From an uncultured Prevotellaceae bacterium (GTDB lineage Bacteria; Bacteroidota; Bacteroidia; Bacteroidales; Bacteroidaceae): a DNA stretch of 11,478 nucleotides. The notes under the pieces were generated by a model. That model was not told the origin of the DNA. It did not search any database and saw nothing but the letters and a program-made list of their open reading frames with translations. Positions 1-7,088 of the stretch are shown piece after piece. The DNA lies in contig CALELI010000082.1 of NCBI GenBank assembly GCA_937902455.1, forward strand, positions 1 through 11,478, given 5' to 3'. The first letter of the stretch is position 1. Each line of letters starts with the position of its first letter. Made by a program: the position numbers and the translations under genes.

Positions 1-1
1 T

Positions 2-3000
2 GCTGTCGACATAGCTCCGGAACGTAATCAGTCTACGATGAAGTTTAATTCAAAGTCTGATTCTCCTGTTTTGCGGCAACTTAGCAATATGTCTCCCGTG
101 ACTGTTACAATTGACGTTTATGGTACTCCAATGACGTTCAAGAGCGCAGAAGCTGCTTTTCAGGCTTTGAAATTTGAAGACCCCGCTGTTGCTTCTCTCT
201 TCCAGAATTATGACGCTTTTGAAGCCAAACGAATGGGTAGACATTTTGAAGCACGCTCTGACTGGAATGACGTCAGAGATGAAATGATGCTTAAGGTTCT
301 TAGAGCAAAGTTCGGTCCGCAAAACAAACAGCTTGCAAACGAGCTTTACAAGACCGGCGATGCTTATCTTCAGGAATACGGAACAAATGATTCTTACTGG
401 GGAACTGTTGATTCTACTGTAGATGTTAGCGACGAACACGGCGAAAAGACTGAGACGTTTGATAGCGGAACTAACCGTCTTGGCGAACTGCTTATGCAAG
501 TCCGTGACGAACTCGGAGAGCTTGTTAAGGCTAAGAAACCTGCTGTCGAACAGGCAATCGGTACAAAAGTTGATGAGTCTATTCCCGTCTCTGACCCGAC
601 ACGTATCTTCTGGGATAATGCTGTCAGAGCAAATGCTGTTAGAGAGGCAGAAGAAGCTTCTGCTCCGAGAGATAATCCTCTTTACCGAGCAGCATTCAGC
701 CTTAAGAATACTCCCGATGGTGCGAATATCGCTTGGACGGATGCCGAAGCTGACGAACTGGCTAATTTTCTTGCAGAGCAAGAAACGTTAGAAAGCACTG
801 TAGACGAAGCGCAAACGGCCGCTGATATGGCTGCTGCCGAGTCTGCTGAAGAAGCTGAGATGTTCCCGGGCCAGTCTAAGGATACCAATCAGAATGCTGA
901 GCGTGTCGAAGCTGAGGTTCGTGCGGAGAATGCTGATGAGCAGGCTCGTCAGAGCAACGTAGAAAACGAAGTCGCTTCTGATAATGGCGAGACTGTCAAT
1001 CAGGCGGAAGAAGCTCCTATGTTTTCCGAAGAACGCGAGAAGAGTCGCCAGTCAAAGCTTAAAACTGTTCGCAAGATGTATTCTCGCATGGTCCAGATGG
1101 CTACGCATCCGAAGATTAACAGTTATCTGCCGGCCGATGTCATTCAGCCTATAACCGAAGCGCTTAAAGTTCTTGATGATGTTCTTGGTTCTACGCAGAC
1201 TCGAACTTGGTACGAAGCCGAGAATGCCAGCGGGGAGAAAGCCCTTTTTGGCTTTTCAAGCTGCCGCAAAGCTTTCGATAGAATTCTCAACGACAAAACG
1301 CTTAGAGAACATCTGTCTGAAGGCATTAGCGAAGCTGAGCGTACTCAGTTCTGGGATACTATTGAGGCTTGCAAAGATATGCTTCCCTCTGAGGATGAGC
1401 TGAATAACTTTAGAGCTATTCAGGCTGAGTACAACGAAGCCGTGAAGAGTAAGAACAAAGTGGCTGTTGCGCTTGCCGAAGAGAAGCGTAACGCCTATCT
1501 GAAAGCGTTTGGCGTTAACTCGGCCGACGCTATGGATTACGACTCTGTTAATGCTGTCTATAAGGCTGTCAGTGGTCTGTATGCTGCTGCTAATAAGGCT
1601 ATGTATCTCGATATTAATGGTCGTCACGTAGCCAAAGAAGAATATGTCAAGCGTTGGCAGGACGAGATGGCCAAAGTGAAACCGAACATCGCAAGGGATG
1701 GCCTTTTAGGTGCTGCAAAGAATGTCGGCAACTGGTTTACTCTTTGGCAGGCAAGGCCAGAAACCGCTTTTGAAATGTTCGGTGGCTACAAGAAGAACTC
1801 TGTATGGTCTGAGTGGTACAACGCACTTAACGATGCCGCTGGAGAAGAAGAACGTCTTATACACGAGACTCTTGAGAAAGGTCGTGAGCTTCGTACTGGA
1901 GCCAATAGGAAGAACTTCGAAAAGCTTCAGAAGGAAGTCCTTTCGATGCCGAATATGAAGAATCTTAATGGCGAGGACGTTAAGATGTCCAAGGGTATGT
2001 GGCTCTTCCTTTACCGCTCGCTTGGCTGTAAGGACAATGCCAGACATATCTATCAGGGTGGGTTCACTTATACAGACTCTGTTAAAGATTACTATACAGG
2101 CAAGAACAAGAATGGTTTCGGCGCCAAGAAACGCTGGTATTACAATGACATTGAAAAGAGAGACACAACCGTTTATGAAGACCTCGGTAAAGCTCGCAGA
2201 GAACTGAAGAGCATTCCGCTTACCGACGAGAAAGCTATTCAAGAACAGCTCAAAGAGATAGATAGGCTTGAAGCTGAGGCCAGAGCCGAATCTCGGAAGA
2301 TTGACGAATGGGCCACAACGACTCGTGGCATGATTGAACAGATGTTTGGTGGTTTTTCCGAGTACGAGAAAGCGTACATGGAATCAATGCATCAGTTCTA
2401 TGACGTCGATATGCGGAATATGGTCAACAAGAAGTCTATTGAGGAATATGGTTACGAACGCGCAAACGTTGATAACTATATTCAGATAATCACTGACGAG
2501 GCGTTTATGCAGAAGATGGTTTATACAGGCTCTTCTCAGCTTGGTATTTCTGCTCCCGGATTCCTTCAGGAACGTGACAAGAATGCTACAACACCCGTTA
2601 TGATTGTTGACATCGAGGATGCCATGAAGTCTTATCTTGCGTCTGCATCCAACTTCGTAACGGTCAAGAGCGTCGCCGATAATATGGCTTCTATGCTTGG
2701 TATGCGAGGCAGAGCTGGTCAAACTATTATTGACCAGATGGATTCTCGCTTTGGTGACGAAGGCATAAAGTATGTTGATAATCTTCTAAAAGACCTTTCC
2801 AGCGGTCGGAATGTAGAGAAGTCGTTTATCTCTGACATCTTCAAACGAGGCCGTCTGAATATGCAGAGGTCTGCTCTTGCACTTAACCCGCGTGTTATGC
2901 TCGCTCAGACTCCTTCGTATTTTACTGCTGCTGCGGAGCTTGGTTGGGATAACTTGAACAAAGCACTCAAGAACGCTGGAAGAAACGAGAAGATTCTGCA

Positions 3001-4867
3001 TTGGCAGGAAAACGATATTAAGGCTTCCGAGATTATGCTTCTTAAGCTTCGTAAAGAAGGTAAGGGCATGATTGAAACAGCAGGTACTGCTGGTGGTTTG
3101 TACGATAAATTCGGCAATAATAAGCTGAATACCATCTTGAATAAGCTGTCTGCCGGCATTACGTTTATGGACTATGAGACCGTTAAGACGATACGGTATT
3201 ATGTTCAGCAGCAAATGCCTGAATCTGAATGGTATTCGGATAAGTACTACGAAGCTGTATCAGATAAGTATCTTCAGGTCGTCCAGAGAACTCAGCCGAA
3301 CTTCAGCGTTATGCAGAGGTCGGAACTCCAGAGAAGCCCCAACGAACTGGTTAAGTCAATCTCGATGTTCATGACTCAGCGTTTGCAGAATGCGAACATC
3401 ATGTACGATGCAGTACGCAGGTACAATCAGTACCAGAGCGATTTCAAGAACGGTCTAAACGATGTAACGGCTGCTGATGTTGCTGATGCCCGCAGGCATC
3501 TTATTGATTCCACGACAGGCGTTCTTGCTGCTGCGGTGTCTATCAGTATCTTCAAGATGTTGGCTGACGGACTGTTGCACAGAATGGACGACTATCGTGA
3601 TGACGATGACGAGCTGACTCAGGAAACCATCAATGCCAAGATAATCGACATGACTATCGAAAGCCTTGCATCCAACGTCATGTTTGGCTCTGAAATCTAT
3701 AGTGCAGTTAAGTCTGCTACTACGGGGTCTACCTTCTATGGTCTTACTATTGGCGGTGTTGATACGGCTAATAGCGTAGCTAATGACGCTATTGCGTATA
3801 TGAAGGCTGTTAATAAGTACAACGATGCTCTTAGAGAAGGTGCTTCCGAAGCTACGATAGCTAAGAAGAAAGCCTCTCTGGATAAGCAGAGATTGTCTCT
3901 GGCAAGCTCCTGCGGTGAGCTGTTTGGTATCCCGACGAGAAATGCTATGAAGATTGTCGATGCCTTCAAGCTTCACGCTGAGGACTTCCGCAACGGTGAG
4001 TTCCTTAGCATGGAAGCCGGAGTAACGAGAAGCGAAACTCAGAATCGTAATCTCTTAGCAGACGCTTACCTTAGCTCTAACGAAGCTAAAGAACAGCGTG
4101 TGGCTACTGCCATTGGCGAAGACAGAATCACGGCAGCAGCGAAGGCTGAGGCTAAAGAACGGTTCTACAACGGAATGTTCGTTCCTTCGGATACGAAAGC
4201 CTTCCTAATGAAGTATAGCAAGATGACGGAAACAGAAGCCGATGAGCAGTTACTCAAATGGCAGATGAAGCTGGATACCGGCCTTGACTATGACGATATG
4301 CAGGATAGGTTCTTAAAGAACGGGCTTAGTGATACTGACGCAGTTGACTATCTTGTGAACTACGGCGGCGAGGAGCGAGACGACGCTCAAGCCAAAGTGC
4401 TGAAGTGGCAGATGGAAAGAGATACTGGTATCCCGTATGCCAATATCCAGCACGAATATGAACTCGGCAATATCGGTTACTACGACGCTGTAGATTACCT
4501 GATGACCTACGGCGGGAAGTCTGAAGAAGACGCAACCGAGTATGCTGATAAGTATGAGTTTGTAACTGAGCATCCTGAGCTGAATGACGTCTCAAACGCT
4601 TTCGTCAGAAAGTATAACGATGACGTAGCTCCTGCCAATATATCCCCGAACCTTTTCTATGATGCGTACAAGACGTACAATTCTACGAACAGTATCGACC
4701 AAGATGGTGATGGCAAGACGGATATAACAAAGCAGTCCCAGATGGTTGACTACATAAATAGCCTCAACCTCACAAAAGACCAGAAGGATGCTATCTGGAG
4801 AGCATACGGCTACAGTACTACTTCAAAGGCATTCGCCAACAGACCTTGGCGGAAACAGAAAGATTAA
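2..4867 (+). CDS. Giant phage polyvalent (virion-type) protein with N-terminal NADAR domain; 5'-partial
   Basis: Residues are numbered from the ATG at 38. The frame stays open to the window edge (12 more codons), and no ribosome binding site precedes 38, so the real start is probably upstream. Residues 3-157 form a NADAR domain: LSN (15-17), E38 in SAEAAFQALKF, KRMGR (64-68), DW (75-76), LRAKF (88-92), TGD (106-108), YWG (120-122) and GTNRLGELLM (144-153), with an extra loop at about 124-141. NADAR enzymes (YbiA type) cleave N-glycosidic bonds, including ADP-ribose on guanine in DNA. Next come an acidic Ala/Glu-rich linker (236-337), a long helical body including YGYERANVDNY (804-814), a hydrophobic segment (1160-1180) followed by DDYRDDDDE, three 49-residue repeats (KWQM-type anchors at 1407, 1456, 1505) and a DxDxDG loop at 1554. 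The layout matches phage large polyvalent proteins, known or predicted to be injected with DNA. The NADAR call is strong; virion location is inferred. Confidence 0.85.
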   Translation, partial: AVDIAPERNQSTMKFNSKSDSPVLRQLSNMSPVTVTIDVYGTPMTFKSAEAAFQALKFEDPAVASLFQNYDAFEAKRMGRHFEARSDWNDVRDEMMLKVLRAKFGPQNKQLANELYKTGDAYLQEYGTNDSYWGTVDSTVDVSDEHGEKTETFDSGTNRLGELLMQVRDELGELVKAKKPAVEQAIGTKVDESIPVSDPTRIFWDNAVRANAVREAEEASAPRDNPLYRAAFSLKNTPDGANIAWTDAEADELANFLAEQETLESTVDEAQTAADMAAAESAEEAEMFPGQSKDTNQNAERVEAEVRAENADEQARQSNVENEVASDNGETVNQAEEAPMFSEEREKSRQSKLKTVRKMYSRMVQMATHPKINSYLPADVIQPITEALKVLDDVLGSTQTRTWYEAENASGEKALFGFSSCRKAFDRILNDKTLREHLSEGISEAERTQFWDTIEACKDMLPSEDELNNFRAIQAEYNEAVKSKNKVAVALAEEKRNAYLKAFGVNSADAMDYDSVNAVYKAVSGLYAAANKAMYLDINGRHVAKEEYVKRWQDEMAKVKPNIARDGLLGAAKNVGNWFTLWQARPETAFEMFGGYKKNSVWSEWYNALNDAAGEEERLIHETLEKGRELRTGANRKNFEKLQKEVLSMPNMKNLNGEDVKMSKGMWLFLYRSLGCKDNARHIYQGGFTYTDSVKDYYTGKNKNGFGAKKRWYYNDIEKRDTTVYEDLGKARRELKSIPLTDEKAIQEQLKEIDRLEAEARAESRKIDEWATTTRGMIEQMFGGFSEYEKAYMESMHQFYDVDMRNMVNKKSIEEYGYERANVDNYIQIITDEAFMQKMVYTGSSQLGISAPGFLQERDKNATTPVMIVDIEDAMKSYLASASNFVTVKSVADNMASMLGMRGRAGQTIIDQMDSRFGDEGIKYVDNLLKDLSSGRNVEKSFISDIFKRGRLNMQRSALALNPRVMLAQTPSYFTAAAELGWDNLNKALKNAGRNEKILHWQENDIKASEIMLLKLRKEGKGMIETAGTAGGLYDKFGNNKLNTILNKLSAGITFMDYETVKTIRYYVQQQMPESEWYSDKYYEAVSDKYLQVVQRTQPNFSVMQRSELQRSPNELVKSISMFMTQRLQNANIMYDAVRRYNQYQSDFKNGLNDVTAADVADARRHLIDSTTGVLAAAVSISIFKMLADGLLHRMDDYRDDDDELTQETINAKIIDMTIESLASNVMFGSEIYSAVKSATTGSTFYGLTIGGVDTANSVANDAIAYMKAVNKYNDALREGASEATIAKKKASLDKQRLSLASSCGELFGIPTRNAMKIVDAFKLHAEDFRNGEFLSMEAGVTRSETQNRNLLADAYLSSNEAKEQRVATAIGEDRITAAAKAEAKERFYNGMFVPSDTKAFLMKYSKMTETEADEQLLKWQMKLDTGLDYDDMQDRFLKNGLSDTDAVDYLVNYGGEERDDAQAKVLKWQMERDTGIPYANIQHEYELGNIGYYDAVDYLMTYGGKSEEDATEYADKYEFVTEHPELNDVSNAFVRKYNDDVAPANISPNLFYDAYKTYNSTNSIDQDGDGKTDITKQSQMVDYINSLNLTKDQKDAIWRAYGYSTTSKAFANRPWRKQKD

Positions 4868-4887
4868 CGTAGCCAACGTCATAAAAA

Positions 4888-4915
4888 AAGAGGATGGATT
4901 AATCTCCATCCTCTT
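4888..4915 (-). terminator. Rho-independent terminator between converging units
   Basis: An 11-bp perfect stem (arms 4888-4898 and 4905-4915) encloses a 6-nt loop. Read leftward, the stem runs into a tract of seven Ts (complement of the A-run 4883-4889), a classic intrinsic terminator for the minus-strand operon. Read rightward it is followed by a weaker pyrimidine/T-rich tract (4916-4923), so it may also stop the giant + strand gene. The stem contains the last codons of the minus-strand gene ending at 4899, and the stop codon of that gene sits in the loop. Confidence 0.85.
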
Positions 4916-5201
4916 CTTCTTTTAAGTCCTCGTCGGTTATACCGAACTGCCTCTTTATGTCTTCCATTGTGTTCATCATGCCCACAAGGAACTTCGCTTT
5001 GTATTTGCTTTTCGGCATGAGTGCGTACCACTCTTCCCATTCTTTGCTTTTTCTGTCTTTAGGCTCTGTAAATAGCCATAAGCCAGCTTTCATGAAATAG
5101 TCAGCTAAGTCGTACTTGCTGTCTACATCCTCGTCGTCGACGGTCATGTTTGCTAAGAACAATACGTTCTCCTGCATAGTCAGCCATTGTTTGTCTGTCA
5201 A
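4899..5201 (-). CDS. Small acidic phage protein, unknown function (last gene of operon)
   Basis: A 100-residue protein that I do not recognise. It starts at TTG (5199-5201), supported by an AAGGAG site at 5209-5214 with 7-nt spacing; no ATG is placed as well. The protein is hydrophilic and probably helical, with an acidic Asp/Glu tail (EEEDGD) and an aromatic-rich centre (WLF, WEEWY). There is no signal peptide, membrane segment or Cys cluster. It follows the preceding gene by 4 bp, and its Shine-Dalgarno overlaps the stop codon of that gene, which suggests translational coupling. Its last codons form half of the terminator hairpin. It could be a small packaging- or virion-related chaperone, but nothing in the sequence shows this. 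Confidence 0.8.
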   Translation of the reverse strand: MTDKQWLTMQENVLFLANMTVDDEDVDSKYDLADYFMKAGLWLFTEPKDRKSKEWEEWYALMPKSKYKAKFLVGMMNTMEDIKRQFGITDEDLKEEEDGD

Positions 5202-5205
5202 ATAA

Positions 5206-5373
5206 TCACTCCTTATCTTCGGGTGCGCCGTTCTTCAGCATATCCGCTGCGGCTTCCAGCATGGCGTCCATACATCCTGCTGTTGCCCACGGGCATCGCT
5301 TACAGTCATCCATGTTAACAGACTTGGCACAATTTCTCAAGTCAACAATCAAATCACTCCTTGTCGTCGTCAT
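5206..5373 (-). CDS. Cys-rich phage miniprotein (C-x8-C-x2-C-x6-C)
   Basis: A 55-residue protein. I place the start at the ATG 5371-5373 and not at the upstream in-frame ATG at 5406, because a GAGGAGG site (5380-5386) lies 6 nt before 5373 and the longer form would overlap the previous gene by over 50 bp. Cysteines fall at residues 15, 24, 27 and 34 (CKRCPW then GCMDAMLEAAADML), followed by an Ala-rich helix. Small proteins with this Cys pattern followed by an 'AAAD' helix are common and uncharacterised in Firmicutes phages. Four cysteines could bind one zinc ion. It overlaps the upstream gene by 20 bp. Function unknown. Confidence 0.75.
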   Translation of the reverse strand: MTTTRSDLIVDLRNCAKSVNMDDCKRCPWATAGCMDAMLEAAADMLKNGAPEDKE

Positions 5374-5587
5374 CTTTTTCCTCCTCGTCCTGCATGGCCC
5401 ATTCACGGATAATGTGATGCGCTCTTATGAAAAACTTCATAGCTTCTTTATCGCCTTCACCAAAAGCTCTCATGGCGGCATCCGAAAACTGATTCAGCAA
5501 CTCGTAGACGTTAACCTGCTTATCGCCTTCGAGTTCTTCAATGTCCAATTCCTCTTTTACTATCTTGGTTAATGTTTTTCCGGGCAT
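5354..5587 (-). CDS. Small acidic helical phage protein, unknown function
   Basis: A 77-residue protein starting at ATG 5585-5587, with a perfect AAGGAGG site at 5595-5601 (7-nt spacing) embedded in the 3' end of the ParB-like gene. It is charged and probably all helical, with a run of acidic residues at the end (DEEEKDDDDKE). The reverse-strand codons for that acidic tail double as the Shine-Dalgarno and start of the next gene. No recognised domain. The strong ribosome binding site suggests it is made in good amounts. Confidence 0.8.
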   Translation of the reverse strand: MPGKTLTKIVKEELDIEELEGDKQVNVYELLNQFSDAAMRAFGEGDKEAMKFFIRAHHIIREWAMQDEEEKDDDDKE

Positions 5588-5589
5588 AA

Positions 5590-6399
5590 TTATTCCTCCT
5601 TTTTCCCCGTAGCGTATCTTTTCTCTATCATGTACTTATCGTACTCCATGGTTATATACGTCTTATCCGACGTGATTCTGTAGTTATAAAGCTTTTCCAA
5701 TTCCTGTAAAGCTGCCGTTATACAGTTTGGCGGCTTGATGGTGCTCCATCTGGATTTAAACAGTTCCAGCATACGATTGTTATTTATCTCTGGATGCTGT
5801 ATACAGAACGCTAATGCGCTGTACATTGAATCCATTTTTCCACCGACGTAATTCACATACGGAACGAACTTATTCAGAGTACAAAGAATGTTCTCTGTGT
5901 GTTCTCTCATCTCTGGTGTGATGATGAGATTACCGCTCTTAATCAGGTTAGTCGTATGTCCACTATCTACGGCCATATCCGCTATGATGCCTGTTATGAA
6001 CGTGTAAGTGAACGTGTTGTATTCCTGCTTTATGGCTTTCAACCGCTTATAGTTGATATTGTCCTGCTGGCAATACGAGTCAATGTAGTCTGTTGTTTCC
6101 CAAGCGGTTTGCTGGATGTTCATAGCTATGCATTCAGCTATGCCAGCTCCCTGATGGATGACATACTCAACTGGTATGCCAAGGTCTCTATAGGCTTCTA
6201 CCCGCGCCTGACCGTCAATTACCTGCATTTGCTCGTTAACGGTAATTGGCGAAGTGATGTAACCTACATCGGCAATCGACTTCTTGATTTTGTCTACTCT
6301 TGGCTTGGTTACATCCCGATTTCCACTCAGCTTCTTAAAGATGTCGTAGTCATGTGTGACATGAATCTTCTTTGGGCTGACTGCTGTGTTGTTTCCCAA
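5590..6399 (-). CDS. ParB/sulfiredoxin-fold nuclease-like or partition-like protein
   Basis: A 269-residue protein starting at TTG (6397-6399), with an AAAGGAAG site at 6408-6415. The first ~90 residues fit the ParB N-terminal/sulfiredoxin fold: a basic helix around 32-45, then ITSPITV (48-54), and the signature VIDGQARVEAYRDLG (60-74), which corresponds to the ParB 'GERR'-type box with GQAR in place of GERR. The family includes chromosome/plasmid partition proteins that bind CTP, phage ParB-like nucleases, and regulatory or adaptor proteins. The remaining ~170 residues are helical, resemble nothing I recognise, and may bind DNA or a partner (basic/aromatic stretch at 215-250). It sits near the distal end of the early operon, 1 bp after the gene ending at 6401. 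A plausible role is DNA binding, nicking or transcription control; which one cannot be decided here. Confidence 0.75.
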   Translation of the reverse strand: MGNNTAVSPKKIHVTHDYDIFKKLSGNRDVTKPRVDKIKKSIADVGYITSPITVNEQMQVIDGQARVEAYRDLGIPVEYVIHQGAGIAECIAMNIQQTAWETTDYIDSYCQQDNINYKRLKAIKQEYNTFTYTFITGIIADMAVDSGHTTNLIKSGNLIITPEMREHTENILCTLNKFVPYVNYVGGKMDSMYSALAFCIQHPEINNNRMLELFKSRWSTIKPPNCITAALQELEKLYNYRITSDKTYITMEYDKYMIEKRYATGKKEE

Positions 6400-6400
6400 T

Positions 6401-6592
6401 TCAGTTTCTTCCTTTCCCAGAATATTTCTTTTCGATTTGTTTATGAACCTCGCTCGCGTAGTTGTTCAGGTCGTTCATGTGGCCTCGCTGTTTGTTAATG
6501 TGTGCTACCTTCTCTTTGTAGGCTAAGTAGTCTTCACACTCAGCATGGCAGCCTTGCCGCCGGCGGTCGCATCCTTTGCACGGAGCAGTCAT
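6401..6592 (-). CDS. Cys-rich phage miniprotein (CxxC-x6-C-x3-C)
   Basis: A 63-residue protein starting at ATG 6590-6592 and overlapping the previous stop in an ATGA arrangement, so translation is probably coupled. Cysteines at residues 5, 8, 15 and 19 (PCKGCDRRRQGCHAECEDY) look like a compact zinc knuckle, followed by a charged helix (KEKVAHINKQRG onward). Short phage proteins with the pattern 'CxGCxxRxxxCHxxCxxY' recur in Clostridia phage genomes without a known role. It could be an RNA/DNA-binding or host-takeover factor; function unknown. Confidence 0.78.
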   Translation of the reverse strand: MTAPCKGCDRRRQGCHAECEDYLAYKEKVAHINKQRGHMNDLNNYASEVHKQIEKKYSGKGRN

Positions 6593-6801
6593 CGCATCTT
6601 ACTCATTTCCCATTTGGCCGGGTCTGCCCAAGTCGGGCATTTCGTATCGTCCTCATAGATGTAATGCCGCCGTTTCTTCTTCTTTGGCGGAAGGACTTCC
6701 TTAACATCTATCCAAGCCATGATTATCCAATACAGGAACAGGCACATACCGACGACTGCAAATCCCAGTTCTATACAACCCCAAGTAGTTAAGGTGGCCA
6801 T
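6589..6801 (-). CDS. Small single-pass membrane protein
   Basis: A 70-residue protein starting at ATG 6799-6801, with a GAGGAGG site at 6809-6815 (7-nt spacing). Residues about 7-31 (rich in W, L, V, I, F and G) form one hydrophobic membrane segment; it is followed by a strongly basic run (PPKKKKRRH, 38-46), which by the positive-inside rule puts the C-terminus in the cytoplasm. The C-terminal part is polar, with one Cys. It overlaps the preceding gene by 13 bp. No family recognised. Possibilities include a membrane-located host-takeover or superinfection-exclusion factor, which is speculation. Confidence 0.8.
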   Translation of the reverse strand: MATLTTWGCIELGFAVVGMCLFLYWIIMAWIDVKEVLPPKKKKRRHYIYEDDTKCPTWADPAKWEMSKMR

Positions 6802-7088
6802 CTCAAATCCTCCTCAATTAGCCTTGTTAAATACATCTGAATCGTTTCCGTTCTCGGACGATTCCTCTCCATGATTCTCTCGAAGACTTCTTCCGACACT
6901 CGGACTTCTAACCTTTTTCCCTCTGGCCTTTGCTTTTTTGGCTTTGGTTTGCTATCGCTAATTAAAGCTTTGGCTTCGGGAGTCAGCATTAATCCGTACT
7001 TAGTCGGGTTCCTCACCATACTCAGTGTTATCTTCGAAAAGTGCGGATATTTCTTTTGTATGGTAGCTATTATCTCTTTGCTCTCCAA
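6789..7088 (-). CDS. Small phage protein with putative ribbon-helix-helix-like C-terminus
   Basis: A 99-residue protein starting at TTG (7086-7088); a strong GGAGGAGA site at 7091-7098 makes this start convincing. The N-terminal half (IIATIQKKYPHFSKITLSM, 6-24; NPTKYGLMLTPEA, 27-39) resembles a conserved small Firmicutes-phage protein that I know only as hypothetical. After a basic linker (KPKPKKQRPEGKR), residues 60-95 read like a strand-helix-helix unit (LEVRVSEEVFERIMERN, then TIQMYLTRLIEEDL), which is the pattern of ribbon-helix-helix DNA-binding proteins. It overlaps the previous gene by 89 bp in another frame, unusually long for this operon. A DNA-binding or regulatory role is an inference from the C-terminal pattern. 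Confidence 0.78.
   Translation of the reverse strand: MESKEIIATIQKKYPHFSKITLSMVRNPTKYGLMLTPEAKALISDSKPKPKKQRPEGKRLEVRVSEEVFERIMERNRPRTETIQMYLTRLIEEDLRWPP

Noticed and set aside
50..781. 243-residue open frame on the minus strand opposite the NADAR region
   Set aside because: Opposite the well-supported NADAR coding sequence; its product resembles no protein and it has no ribosome binding site.
1706..2242. 178-residue minus-strand frame inside the giant gene
   Set aside because: Lies within a continuous coding region with consistent helical protein character on the plus strand; no start signal.
4697..4732. True dockerin domain at the C-terminus of the giant protein
   Set aside because: Only one calcium-type loop is present and position 12 is Lys; a dockerin needs two.
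5374..5406. Longer start for the 55-residue Cys-rich gene (ATG at 5406)
   Set aside because: It would overlap the previous gene by 53 bp, while the ATG at 5373 has a GAGGAGG site 6 nt away.
5899..6498. 199-residue open frame on the plus strand opposite the ParB-like gene
   Set aside because: The minus-strand frame carries the ParB signature and a ribosome binding site; the plus frame is its shadow.
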